DNA of 64,000 nucleotides, from positions 23,088,412 to 23,152,411 of the forward strand of contig NC_084675.1 of NCBI RefSeq assembly GCF_028389875.1. Direction: 5' to 3'. This stretch comes from Rhea pennata (taxonomy: Eukaryota; Chordata; Aves; Rheiformes; Rheidae). A program made the position numbers and the translations under genes. Under the pieces are notes generated by a model that saw only the letters and a list, made by a program, of their open reading frames with translations, was not told the origin of the DNA and searched no databases. Below are positions 27,870-39,800 of the stretch, piece by piece (within the stretch, counting starts at the first letter, position 1; each line of letters starts with the position of its first letter).

Positions 27870-28193
27870 ACCGCCGTGCGGTCCCGGCCGGGGGGGGGCG
27901 GGTGGTTTCACGGTCACCCGGCAACAAGCCGAATCTCCCGCCGCGCCGCTCTGCTTCCGCTTCCGGGCGCGCGGCCGAGCGCACTTCCGCTTCCGGGCGC
28001 GGGGCCGCACGTGGGGGAGCGGCAGGAGGCGGCGCCGCGCCGGGCTCTGCGCTACCGGGCCGGGCCGCGCTACCGGGCCGCGCTACCGGGCCGGGCCCCG
28101 CCGGAGGGAGCCGACGCAGCGCGGCCGGCGGCCCGGCCCTGCCGGCACCGCTGCCCGTCCCGTCCCGTCCCGTCCCGGCCGGACGGTCCCGCC
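27870..28193. promoter_or_regulatory. Bidirectional CHTF8/UTP4 promoter
   Basis: CpG-rich gap between divergent genes. An 18-bp element, CTTCCGCTTCCGGGCGCG, occurs twice (27954-27971 and 27984-28001), 30 bp apart. On the minus strand it reads as paired GGAA ETS/GABP-type cores. A perfect E-box CACGTG lies at 28008-28013. On the minus strand a donor at about 27871 (GGCG|GTGAGG) closes a probable non-coding CHTF8 exon starting near 27960. Towards UTP4 the leader has three GCTACCGGGCC units (about 28050-28092) and a GTCCC pentamer run (about 28157-28176). There is no TATA box. Confidence 0.75.
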
Positions 28194-31100
28194 ATGGGGG
28201 AGTTCGAGGTGCACCGCGTGCGGTTCTTCAGCTTCGTGCCGGCGGGGGTGCGGTGCCTGGCCTACCACCGCCGCGCCGGCCGCCTCGCCCTCGCGCGCAC
28301 CGACGGCGCCGTCGAGGTCTACAACTTCGCCGCCAACTACTTCCAGGAGAAGGTACCGGGGGGGGGGGGAGCGGGGCGGGCCCGGGCCCGGGCCCGGGCC
28401 CGGCCGCTCACGCCCGGCCGCTCACGCCCGGCTCCCGCAGGCCATCCCAGGGCACCAGGCGAGGTCGGTGGAGGCGCTGTGCTGGGCGGCCGGGGACCGG
28501 CTCTTCGGCGCCGGCCTCAGCGGGGACATCAGCGAGTTCGACCTGGAGAGGCTGCGTGTGAAGCGCTCGGTCGACGGCTTCGGGGGACCCATCTGGAGCC
28601 TGGCGGCCAACGCCAGCGGCACGCAGCTGGTGGTGAGCGCCGCCGGCACTGGGGCTGCCCTGCCCGGGCACCGGCAGGCCCGCTCTGGGGCTGATCCAAC
28701 CCTCCTCTCCAGATCGGCTGCGAGGACGGCTCGGTCAAGCTCTTCCGCGTGGTGCCTGATGGAGTCCAGTTCGAGCGGAGCCTGGACCGGCAGCCAGGTG
28801 AGCCCCGGAGCCGGCTCGCCCCTCCGGCCCTCTGCCGAGCCCCTCCCCTCCCCTCCCCGTGGTGGAGGGGCCCTGTCCGGAGCTGCTCTCTCTGCCCTTC
28901 TCTGCAGGCCGCGTCCTGTGTCTGTCCTGGCACCCGGCAGAGACTCACGTTGCCGCTGGCTCCGTTGACTTTCTCCGCGTGTTTGACGTCAGCTCGGGTA
29001 ACTGGCCACCCTTAGCGCAGGCAGCACCGTTCCTCCGCGTCGGCCCCTGTTCTCCCAGAAACACGAGGCTGGCGTGTCCCGTGCCATGGGGCCGCCGCTC
29101 CAGGCCGCCTGTGCGGCAGCGGGGAGGCAATGTTTGCGGGTTCTGCAACGGCCGACCGGTCCACCTCAGCTGCCCCCACGTCGGGGAAGAGGCCTCGAGC
29201 TGTTGAGGTTCTCAGCTCTGGGTGGGAGGGGTCCTGGGTGCACCTGACTGCTCTTCTCTCCATCCTCAACTGTTTTCCCTGTCTCAGGCCGCGCCGTCCA
29301 GAGGATCATGGTGAATTACCACATGCAGAAGTCCAAGAAGCGCGAGTGCGTCGTGTGGAGCATCGCCTTCCTGTCGAGCGGCACCGTCGTGAGCTCGGAC
29401 TCGTTTGGGAGGGTGCAGTTCTGGGACTGGGAGAGAGGGACCCTGCTGGAGTCGCACACCGTCGGCACCTCGGCCGTGTTGTCCCTGGCTGTGTCGGAGG
29501 TACGTGTAGGCCCAGGCAGACACTCCAGCACCCTGGGGCCTGCCCCATCTCGGCTCCAGTGCAGCAGAGGTGCTCAGCCAGGTGCGCTCGCTCCCCAGTT
29601 TGGCCCCCTTGGAGTGGTCAGCTTGGCTGGTGCCTGGGTTGGATGGAACAGGGCTATGAAAGTTTGTGCCTGGTTCCTGGTGGCGCCAAGATCTGCTCTC
29701 TTGCTTTCCTTCCCGTTGGCAGGCCTCGGCCTGTGTTCACAGGGCTGACAGTCTGCGCCCTGCAAACCAACGCTCCGTTTTCCCCACCAGAAAGAAGACA
29801 GCATCGTTGTGGGCACCTCAGCAGGGGCCACGTACCAGTTTCAGCTGCTGCCAGTGAAGATGGGCAGCCAGGACAAGCACTGGGTGCGGACAAAGCCCTT
29901 CCAGCATCACACCCATGACGTGCGAGCCGTGGCGCACAGCCCGACGGCTCTCATCTCTGGAGGTACGTGCTGTGGGGCACGTTCACGAGGAGGGCTTGGG
30001 TGACAGCACGTCTGCCCCCGTGTTTGCTCACCTGAGCTCTGCCCGGTATCCAGGCCTGGATGCCCAGCTGGTGATCCGTCCACTTATGGAGAAGATGCAA
30101 AAGAAGGGTTACGAGGCAGCGCTCCGGAAATTCACCTTCCCTCATGTGAGTGGTGCCCTAAGCGGAGTGTCAGACCTGCTGCTGAGCGCCTGGGAAGCAG
30201 GCCGGCACGGCTAGCTCTTCTGCGAGAGACGGCTGGCTGCTTCCTGGGGACAGCTGGGCTCAGCCTGCTGTGGCTGGTGGCTCCTGTGATAGGGCACAGC
30301 AACCAGGGGGAAGCTTGTCTTGCCGTCCTCGTTGCGTCCCGATGTTCAGGCTCCCATCCCATAAGACTAGTTCCTCCCTCTCCCCCTCCTCGAAGTTGCC
30401 AGCAGCCCAGGGTGTTTTGGCTTTGGCCCAGCCTCTTCTTCTAGGCATCAGGTTCACGATAGCCTGCCCATTTCTGACCACAGCGACGCCTCGTCTCCTG
30501 TGCCAGGAAAGCTCGGCTCCTTCTCTTCCAGTTCTCGCAGCATCTGGAGCTCTGGAGACTTGGCTCCACCAATGAAAGCGGTGAGTCGCGTGGCCTTGCT
30601 CCCAGGACGGCGCTGGAAACCGCTGTCTTTAAGCCTGTGGCAGGGCCTAAAGCGCCTGGAGCCCTGCTGATGAGAGCACGTGCTTCCTGCTAGCACTAGG
30701 CTGTGTGCTGGGGAGCTCAGCCTCAGCAGAAGGGCCTGGGCTCTCCCTCAGCACCCTTGTCTGGCACTGCTTCCCCTGTGATCCCCGGTTGTGTTGTCTG
30801 ACAGTATCTGTGTGCTTTCCAATGTTGCTCACAAGCTGCGTGGTCCTTTCTCATCCCAGGAAAGGATGGCGAGGTCCTTCCCGTGTGCCGCGTGCCCGAG
30901 CACCTCGTGGAGCTCAAGAGTAAGGTGAGGCTGAGCGACTGCTGCTGAGGCCAGGAGCTGGGGGCCAGCAGATCTGCAGCACCAGGAAAGATGTGGGGCA
31001 GATGGGGCCTGCAAAGCGAGTCTGTCCTAGCTCAGTGTTTACTGTGCCCCAGTGGGCAGAGACCTTGTGCTGAAGATTTCCCCCGCACTCTTTGCGTGCG

Positions 31101-34100
31101 GTCTGTCCTCGCGCCCCAGAGAAGGGCATGCTCCGGGCTGCAGCAGGGCAAGGCTGTGCCGCCTTGCGCTGAGAGCTGTCACCACGTCAGTCCTCCACCT
31201 TCGGGAGGTCGGAGCCTGGGGCTCTGGCTCTGCTGCGCAGCAGGAGGAAGCTGGCCAGGGAGGCTGTCCTTGCCGCAAGTGCTCTCTGTGCTCCTTGCCT
31301 CCTGCGTGCTGGGGTGAGCTGCGTGCGCTCGCAGAGACCTGCCATAGCACCCAGCCTTGCGGGGAGGCCTCCGTGTGGTTGAGGCGCTTGGGAAGTACGG
31401 CCTGCCTCAGCTCTGCCTGCCACCACAGTCCTGCGTCCTCTGTCGGGGGGCCCCCACTGGGCCTTCGTGTGACAGAACTAGCTGCAGGGGGGTCTCACAG
31501 GCTGCCAGGCCCCTGCTCAGCACCTCTGTGCTTCCAGGGTCCGGAGCACATCTACTGCAGCTGCGTTTCTCCTTGTGGCAGCTGGATCGCCTACTCCACT
31601 GCCTCCCGCTTCCACCTCTACCGAGTGCAACACGAGGGTGACAGCGTCAGCATCAAGAAGGTGAGGAGAGCAGCAGGCTGCCCTGCTGCTGGGGCAGGGG
31701 CGGGTGGCTGCGGGGTCCTGGCGAGCCGGCACTGCCTGCGGAGCTGGGTTTTCCCATGTGGGACCGCACGCTGACTCATTGGGAACGAGGGTTGCTCCTG
31801 GCACTGCTCGCGTGGCGCCACTGGCCTGAGCGAGCTCAAGGCTTGTCAGCAGTGGTAGGTGGCTGCTAACTCTGCTTTCTCCCTCCTCTGCAAGGTCACC
31901 AACGTACCCAAGCTGCTGCTCCCGGCCTACCAGCTCCAGTGCTCTGCTGACTCCAGTACTCTCTTTGTTGCCTCTGATCAAGGCTCGGTCCATGTGCTCC
32001 AGCTCCTGGAACCAGGGAGCTGCAAACACTTGCACACGCTTCGACCGCCATCAGGTTTGGGCTGCTGAGTCCACGTCGGGCAGAGGCTCAGGGAGGAGAG
32101 CAGGTCCTGGGGGTCCCGAGCTCCGTGTCACCGGCCCCCCCTAAGAGCACCGCGGGCACAGAGGGGTGTGTGGGGCTGAGCACGTCTGCTCTTCCCTGCA
32201 GTGGAGGTTGCAGATCCGTTCCCCACCCCTGCCAGCCTCTCCGTGCTCTGTTCACGTTGCCCTCCCAGCGCCGTCACAGACGGGTGAGCAGGGAGGGCGC
32301 CCAGGGCAAGCCGTGCAGCTGCCGCGTAGCCCAGCATCCTGGCCGGATCAGCAGGTCTGGGATGTTTCCTGGGGGTGGGTTTGCGGTCCCGAGCGGGCTC
32401 CGGAACACCCGTTAGAGCTGGCGGGTGGTGTTTTCGCAGGGACCCCAGAGGCTGTGTACCTGCTGGCGTCGAGTGCAGATGGGAACTGGCTGGCTGCAGC
32501 CAGCGGTGACTGGGAAATCCATATCTACAGCTTGAAACGCTTCAAGGTAAGAGCTCGGATCAGAGAGCTGCAGGAACGGTGCTCACCATCCTTCTGCCCT
32601 GGGACGCACCCGGCCACACTGGGAGGAGACCGTGGGCTTGGCGTAGGCACCCGTTTCTGGGAGCAATCCCTGCATCCGTGGAGCAGGCCTGGGGATGGGT
32701 GCACAGGAAAGGAGGGAGAGATCCTAGGAGGGGTGGGGAAGAAGCTGTGGGCGTATAGAGGGCAGATTGTTCTCATCAAGATCTTGTTTTCTTGTCCCTT
32801 TCAGCATCACTGCGCGGTGCCCACGTACAGCTGTGCAGTGACTGCCCTCGCAATTCACCCTGTGACTAACAACCTTGTTATCGCCTACTCGGACCAGCAG
32901 GTAGGAGCTCTCCCTGCGTGCAGGCCCTGCGCTTGCTTCTCCTACCCCATTTGGTCCTGGAGACTCTTCCTTAGGGCTCCATTCCTGGCTTGGGGCTTTC
33001 AGGCTGCACCACGTGCAGCAGAGCTGCGACTCACGGGCAGTTGCTGGAGCTCAGTAACAGCCCAGCTGGCCTTCGCTGGCTCCGTCCTGAGCGTGAAGCA
33101 GCCAGTTAGCACCTGCTGTCCCTGGTAGGAGCCTGTCCTCACAGAGCACTCGTGGCCTGGCTTGCTCACCAGCTGCCTGTGTGTGCGTGCTGGTGTGGGG
33201 CTGGGGGCAAGGGCAGGAGTGAACCTGGCACAGGCTGGGGTAGGGGACCTCCGTTCCCTCCTTGTCATGTCCCCAGCAGTGTTAGAGAGCAGAGCTGCAG
33301 GGTCAGCAGTCACTGGGCCACCCTATCTCCCCTCTCCTGTATCCGCAGCTGTTCGAGTTCAGCATCCCTGAGAGGCAGTACACGGCCTGGAGCCGCACGG
33401 TGCAGAACTGCGGGCTGCACAAGGCCTGGCTGGAGAGGGACTCGCCCATCACCCACATCGCCTTCAACCCCAAGAACCCCTCGCACATCCTGCTTCACGA
33501 CGTCTACATGTTCTGCATCCTCGACAAGTCCCTGGTGAGTCCAGCCTGGGGCCCAGGGAAGAGAGGGGAAGGGGATGCTCCTGCATCCCGCTCCAGCTCT
33601 GCTGCCCTCCCAGTGCAGAGCACTGGGCCATGCGCACCCAATGTGTGCTGCCTGCCAGGCGCTGCTCCGCTGGTTGAAGTGGCTGGTGGTGGTGTTTGGC
33701 TGGCACTGGTCAGAGAAGGGATGTGCTAGGCTGTTGGCAGGATGATGAAGGGGATGTTGTGTGCCTGTGCCAGGTCTGGCTTGTGCCCAGGTCATCTCCT
33801 CCATGAACTTGTGATCCACTGGAGTGGCTGTTCCTGCCACTTTTCATGTTCTGCCATGAGCAGGAGGTGGGACCTGTGTGTGGCTGAGGAGCCCAGGGAT
33901 AGCAGGAGGCAGTGGTAACTCCTGGGCAGTGTTGATGTGTGCTGTGCACTATTCTTGCAGCCCCTGCCTGATGACAGTGCCTCTCTGATGAATCAGAGCA
34001 CCCTAAAGCAGCTGCCAGAGACAGCCAGGAAGAGACAACTCCACGCTTTCAAGATCTGCAAGAAGTTCCAGGTGGGTGTTGCTGTGCATGCATTGCCTCC

Positions 34101-34720
34101 TGCATTGCAGGAGGGATGGTGTTGAGGAAGTGGGTGCCTGTGGCCCATGGTCTGCCCAAGGGAGTGAGGAAGCTGCTGCAGTGCTGTCGGGATGCCCGGC
34201 TGGTTAGAAGGAGACATGGGTGCAGAGATAATCTTGCCAAGCTCCCTTCATCCCTGTTTCTGGAGCAAGGTGCTTGCTGTCCTGGCATAGTCCGGACATA
34301 GCCTTCCTGAGTTGTTCCTCAACACTGCTGGCATCACACGTGCTCTCGGTGCCCCAGCAGCAGAGCAGGGCTCTGAGTCTCTGCATACCCATCGTGGTGC
34401 TGCTGCTCACTGTGATCTTGCGGGCTCTGATCTCAGGCAGCTCTCTGCAGAGCGCATCCTTTAAGCAACGTCCCTGGTTAAGGCTAAGCTAGAGCCGTCT
34501 GCATGGCAGCTCTGTGCGCTTGAACCCAGTAAGCTGAGGCAGAGTAGGGAGAGACATTGTCCTCGGCACGGCTGTCATCTCCTGTCCCCTCCCTGCCCTG
34601 CAGCCCCTGCTCTTTGCGGACCTGCTGGACGAGAACTGCCTTGTGATGGTGGAGCGGCCCATCATGGACATCAAGACCCAGCTGCCACCACCCATCCAAC
34701 AGAAGAAATTTGGCACCTAA
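28194..34720 (+). CDS. UTP4: UTP4 (cirhin), small-subunit processome WD40 protein
   Basis: Nucleolar WD40 protein of the t-UTP/UtpA subcomplex, needed for rDNA transcription and early 18S pre-rRNA processing. Sixteen coding exons: 28194-28352, 28441-28632, 28713-28797, 28908-28997, 29288-29499, 29791-29962, 30054-30145, 30484-30580, 30860-30924, 31538-31660, 31895-32054, 32440-32546, 32805-32900, 33349-33534, 33961-34071, 34604-34720. Total 2,064 nt, 687 aa (human 686), every phase consistent. It starts MGEFEVHRVRFFSFVPAGV and ends LPPPIQQKKFGT. WD-repeat blocks include TDGAVEVYNFAANYFQEK, GCEDGSVKLFRV, VGTSAGATYQFQL and THDVRAVAHSPTALISGG. The first three introns are only 80-110 bp. Exon 11 has a weaker acceptor (AAG, 31892-31894) and donor (GTTTGG at 32055), but homology supports both borders. 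Confidence 0.97.
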
Positions 34721-34782
34721 GAGCAGAACAAGCTGCTCCAGCCACAGAAACTGTGTATGTTGCTTTCCTAGGATGTTGTAAT

Positions 34783-34788
34783 AATAAA
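34783..34788 (+). terminator. UTP4: UTP4 poly(A) signal
   Basis: AATAAA 62 nt after the TAA stop, followed by a TG/T-rich stretch (TTGTTCTGTAG, then GTGTG). The 3' UTR is about 85 nt. Confidence 0.88.
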
Positions 34789-34809
34789 CTCTGTTGTTCT
34801 GTAGGGCTG

Positions 34810-36640
34810 TGTGCTCAGGGATCACCCTTGCCCTTTGCCTGTCCGAGCAGCAGCAGGTCAGCTCTGCCCTGAGCCTGTGATGCCTGTCCTGTCCTGTCCT
34901 GGTCATTGGCAGCAGCTGGGGGCTGCAAGGGCTTGGCATAGTCCCAGATCGTCTACCTTCTCTGTGGCCGCTTTTCTGGGAAACATCAGGCCCCAGCGTT
35001 GGTTTCTCTCTCCTAGCGCTGGCCCAGCCAGCTGCAAGATGGGTTTTGTGGCTGCTGGGGCTCTGTGTGGAGCAGAAGGGACTCCCATCCCCTCTAACAG
35101 CAGTCACGTTCGCATGTCCCGCCAGGCGGGATGCCTAGTGAGCTGGGCTCCGGATGGACAGGTGGGGACTGCCAGTCCCTTCCCTGTTAAGCAGGCACTC
35201 GACACCCGTGTGCCCTGTCTTGATGCCCTCTGGATGCAAGTAGCCTGTGCAGGGCGCTCCTGCTCCCAGTCAAGAGGGCCGGACAGGAGGAGCCCTCCAG
35301 TGTCGCAGAGCCGGTGCTCACAGCTGCACGCTGGTGTGTTGGGGGTGCGGCGTGGTCTCTGACAAAAGCTGCTGGCTTTGGTGCGCAGCCGTGGGAGCTC
35401 TGGGGCGGCTGTTAGCTGGGGAGCTGCGGCGGCACGAGGGAAAGCTGGGCACGTCCTTGCCTGTGGCAGCTGGTGTCCGATTTGCAGCGTGCAAGCAGCA
35501 CGTGCTGGGGCTCTCCTGGCAGGGCTGAGCCACTGAGCCTTGTGCTCCTGCATGGCCGCAGCCAGTTTTCCAGTGCCCACCGGTGGCAGGGGTGGGCTGT
35601 TAGGTGCCAGCGCATGGAGCAGCTCTCCTGGCCTTGGGAGGAGGCGCGGGACCAGGGCGTGAACCCACACGCTCTTGCTTTGCAACCCTTTTCTCACTGC
35701 TGTCGCTACCTCCCCTGATAGCTTGGCCCAGAGATGCGTCCTGCTTCCCTGCCCCTGCAGGGAAGAGCAGGGGAGAGGGGAGTGCGCGGTCCGGGTGGCT
35801 CGACCCGGAGGAGGCGCTGGGAAGCTTTTGGCCTGGGGAGCCGGCTCCGCGCAGCCCCGGCAGGGAGGAGGGCCGGGGCGGCGTCGGGCGGCTGTGCCCG
35901 AGCTCGCGGGGCCTGGTGCTGCCTCTGGAGCAGGGGAGCGCAGCGAGGGATCCGGCGGGATCCTTCCGGAGCTGGAAGGCTCGCGGTGCTGCCGTCCGTC
36001 GGTCGCGGCCCGTGAGGCGTTTCGCAGGCTCTGGGTGTCGCGCCGTGGCAGTAGTCCGCCAGCGTCTGACGGCGAAATCTTTGCTCCGAGTGAGTAATGC
36101 CTTAACCGGCTGCTGCCTGAGCGGGCTGGAGGGACTTTAGACCGCAGCGGGAGGCTGCTTGCCTTCGGGGGGGGATTTCTGCAGCGGCGGCTCCCCTACC
36201 GCCCGGCTCCGCTCCCGCAGGCCGGAGCGCCGGAGCGGCTGGTGCTCGCCGGGGTCCTCCCGCGCCCCCGGCCCAGTCCCGCGCAGGGGCTCGCTCCCCT
36301 CGCCGCCCGCAGCGGGGCCGGGGCAGGGCGCGGAGCGGCCCGGCCCGGCGGGGACGGCGGCCCGGGGCGGACCAGGCCCCGGCCCTGGGGAGGGGGGGGG
36401 GGGGCAGCGCGTCGCGGCTTTGGCCGTGGGGCCCGAGGCCCCCGCCGCGCGGGGACAGCGCGGGCCGGGCCGAGCCGGGCCGAGCCGAGCCGAGCCGAGC
36501 CGGGCCAGGCCCCCCCCGCCGAGCGCCGCCCCCCCCCTCCCCGCGCGCTCCCGCCCTGAGGAGCGCGACGGCGGCGCCGCGGCCTGAGGAGAGCGCGGGG
36601 GCGGGGCCCCGCCGCCGCCGCCCCGCCCCTCCTCCCCCTC
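34810..36640. other. UTP4-SNTB2 intergenic region
   Basis: The first 900 bp are ordinary sequence with no gene signal. From about 35760 it becomes a CpG island that runs into SNTB2. GCCGAGCCGGG-type repeats lie at 36465-36510. Open frames on both strands here are Ala/Pro/Arg/Gly-rich and show no homology or splice structure. Confidence 0.65.
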
Positions 36641-36820
36641 CCCGCCCAATCAGAGCCGGGGGGCCGGGCCGCGCCCCGCCCCTGCCGGGCGGCGGGGGCC
36701 AATCAGAGCCGGCCGTGCGGGCGGGGCGGGGGCGGCGGCGGGAGGCCGGGCCGGGCGGGGCCGGGCCGAGCCGGGCCGGGCCGAGCCGGGCCGGGCCGAG
36801 CCGGGCCGGGCGGCGGCGGC
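36641..36820 (+). promoter_or_regulatory. SNTB2: SNTB2 promoter and leader
   Basis: CpG-island promoter with two identical 14-mers, CCAATCAGAGCCGG, at 36646-36659 and 36699-36712 (NF-Y/CCAAT type, 53 bp apart), and GC-boxes such as GGGCGGGGC around 36720. The leader just before the ATG consists of repeated GCCGGGCCGA units (36750-36812). No TATA box is present. Confidence 0.7.
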
Positions 36821-39800
36821 ATGGCCGTGTGGACGCGCGCGTCCAAAGCGGGGCTGCTGGAGCTGCTGCTGCGGGAGCGCTGGGTGCGGGTGGCGGCGGA
36901 GCTGAGCGGCGAGGCGCTGAGCCTCACGGCGGAGCCCGCCGAGGCGGCGGCGCTCAACGGCGTGGCCAACGGCGCCGAGTGGGGCGGCGCGGAGGCGGCG
37001 CCGGCGCCGGTGCCGGCGGGCGTGCGGCGGGTGCGGGTGGTGAAGGCGGAGGCGGGCGGGCTGGGCATCAGCATCAAGGGCGGCCGCGAGAACCGCATGC
37101 CCGTGCTCATCTCCCGCATCTTCCCGGGGCTGGCGGCGGAGCGGAGCGGGGCGCTGCGCCTCGGCGACGCCATCCTCGCCGTCAACGGCGTCGACCTCCG
37201 CGACGCCACCCACGACCAGGCCGTGCAGGCGCTCAAGCGCGCCGGGAGGGAGGTCGTCCTCGAAGGTACCGGCGCGTCGCGACCCCGCTGCCGCCCTCGC
37301 GCCCCCCCCGGCCCGGCCCGGCCCGGCACGGCCCGGCCCGGCACGGCACGGCTGCCGGGTGTCCCGCGGGGGGTGGGGGCCCCCGACACCCCCTGCCACC
37401 CGCTTCCCGCTCGCGGCCGTGCCGGGCGCCGGGCACGGACCCCGCGGCGCTGCCGGGCGCCCCGTTCTCGCGGGGGGCGAAGCGCGGCCCGGCCTCCTCG
37501 GGGAATCGGTTTCCTCGCGTTCCCGGCGCGGCGGCCGCTTCGGTTCGCGGTGACCGCGCGGTTCTGCGGCTCCGAGGAGCCGTCAGCGCGAGCCCTCCGC
37601 TGGCGGCGGGGGCGACCGCTTCGCTCCGCGTGCGCCCGGCTCCTGCCGCCCCTCTCTGCTGTCGCGTCGCCCCTTGCAAGGAGGCCCGAGAGCCCGGACT
37701 GCAGCGGGGAGCCGGCCGGGAGGCGAGCGCGCTGCGCCGGGCCGGCCGGGCTCGCGGCGGGTCTCCGTGTGCGGCGACGTCGCCCGGTGGGGCAGGACGG
37801 CAGCGGGCCGGCTCCGCTCCGTGCCCGCCGACGCGGGGGAATCCCGGGAGAGCGGCCGCCCGAGCTGCCCCCAAGACGCAGGGCTCTTCGCGGAGGGATG
37901 CTGCGTGCCCGCGCTGCCGCGTCCGGATGCGTGGCTGAGGCTGCGATGCCCGGCGGCGGCGCAGAGTCGCGGTGTAGCCCGCGGGGGCTGCTCTGGGTGA
38001 TTGCACCCTCCTGTATTAGAGCCGAGTAGCAGCGTGAGGCTGCTCTTTGATGGCATAAATCTCTCTAGTTTGCACCCAGGTCTGACAACAGCCCTGGCTC
38101 CACGAGCCCGCGTGGGGTAGGGGGGACCCGCAGGCTCCTAGCGTACCCCACACGGGGACAACTGCATCCCTGGTCCTCCCGTGGCAAGGTGGAGCCGTTT
38201 GTTTTGTGCCTGGGAAGAACCCTGCTCGTGGCTGGCCCTGGCAAGCGCCCGGCTCCTGCCCGACCTGTTTCCCAGACGGTTTGACAAGCTCAGGCAGGAC
38301 CGGGCTGGCTCCGGGGAGTGCGAGAGCTGCCTGGAGCAGGGCTCGTGCTGTGGGGCAGCAGGGGGGCTCTGCAGCCCGGTGCAGAAATGGTCTTGTTGCT
38401 TCAGTGCTCTCCAGGGCTTTAAACAGCCTGATGGGATTGCTGGCTGCTGTCGGGCTGCTGGCTGAGAGGCGGTGAAAGTCCCCATGTGCCAGAGGTGCCA
38501 GATTCCCCGTTTCTCCTCCTCCATCCTTCCCCTTTCGCTCCTGGCTCCTGCAGCAAGGCTCTTTTCAGTGCTCTCCTGCAGGAGCCCCTCACTTTGGCTG
38601 TGGAGCTTGTGGCTCGGTGACACAGGTGCCGCAAAAGCTGCCCCTTCCTTTCCCACCGGGAACGTGTGGCAGGACGCTCCTTGCTCCCTAGAGGGGCCCA
38701 TAAGTCTGCTCGTTGCCCGGCTGTGGGGCCGCCTCGCACACGGAGCTCCGAGGAGAGCATCTTGGGGCTTCCCAGCATCTCCGCTGAGGGGGACCATGAG
38801 CTGAGGTGGAGGAGGCCTCGGTCGTCCTCGTGCTCAGCGACACCAGCAGCGGGACCCGAGCGACCTGGTGCACGGCGTGGCCGGCAGGCAGGGCTCCTGG
38901 GGCCGCTCCTGCCCGGAGCCGGAGCTGGCCCAGCCCGGCAGGGGCCGCGGCGCTTGGCAGCAGCAGAGCACCTCTGCCGGCAGCTCGTGCTCGGGCCCCG
39001 CTCGGCCGCCCCTGCGGCGCTTTCGTCCTCCGCCCCGGCTCCCTCGGCTTGGGTGAGCCGCTCAGAGCGGCGGGTTTCTGCTGGAGGGGCGCCGTGGCGA
39101 GCGCTTTCCGCCGGGGCCGCGTGCGCGGCGCGGTCGAGCGCTCCTGGGGGCGGGGAGCCCTCCCTCGCTTTGCTCTGGGGCCGCTCGCGGGAGCTCAGCG
39201 CAGAGCTCCAGCCAGCTGGGTAGTGACGGGGCGGCCAGGGAGGCTTGCAAAGGGGAAGGAGAGTTGCACGATTGAACCTACGCCTGATTCAGCAGTTTCC
39301 CCTGCCTTTTTCAGCCTGTCTCGGCGCAGATGGGGGGCGGGAGGACGGGGCTCAGCAGCCCCCCAAGGTCTCCACGGTGGAGGATGGACCGAGGCTGGAG
39401 CCGACGCAGCAGGCTTGGCTCAGCGAGGAGGGAGCTCTCCCGAGCCGTGCTCGGCCGCGAGAGCAGCTGCCTTCCTGCGGCGGGCTGCGAGGGAGGAGTG
39501 CCAGCAGCGCCGGCTGGGGTTTCCTTTGCGGCGAGCGCTCTCAGGGAGGGCGCGTGGGCGGGACAGCAGCAGGCTGCGCTGAGCCGGCTGTGGGCTCTCC
39601 GGCTGATTCGCACCAGCTCCTGACAGAAATAGAAGGGCTGGCTCGAAAGCGCCTGCAGCGGATGTCCCGAAGCACGTCCTGCTGTCTGCGCCGTGCGGCA
39701 GCAGGGTCCCACCCAAAACACGGGCTTGCAAGGAGCTGGCCCCGGGCAGGCATCCCCACGAGCCTCTAGTCACCTCCCGCACGCTCCCTGAACATTTCCG

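Noticed and set aside
33741-33890. Possible C/D-box snoRNA in a UTP4 intron (GATGATGA followed by CTGA)
   Set aside because: The boxes are about 140 nt apart, with no internal C'/D' pair or terminal stem that I could see.
35675-36587. Ala/Arg/Gly-rich frames in the SNTB2 upstream CpG island
   Set aside because: Composition-driven; present on both strands at once, with no homology or splice signals.
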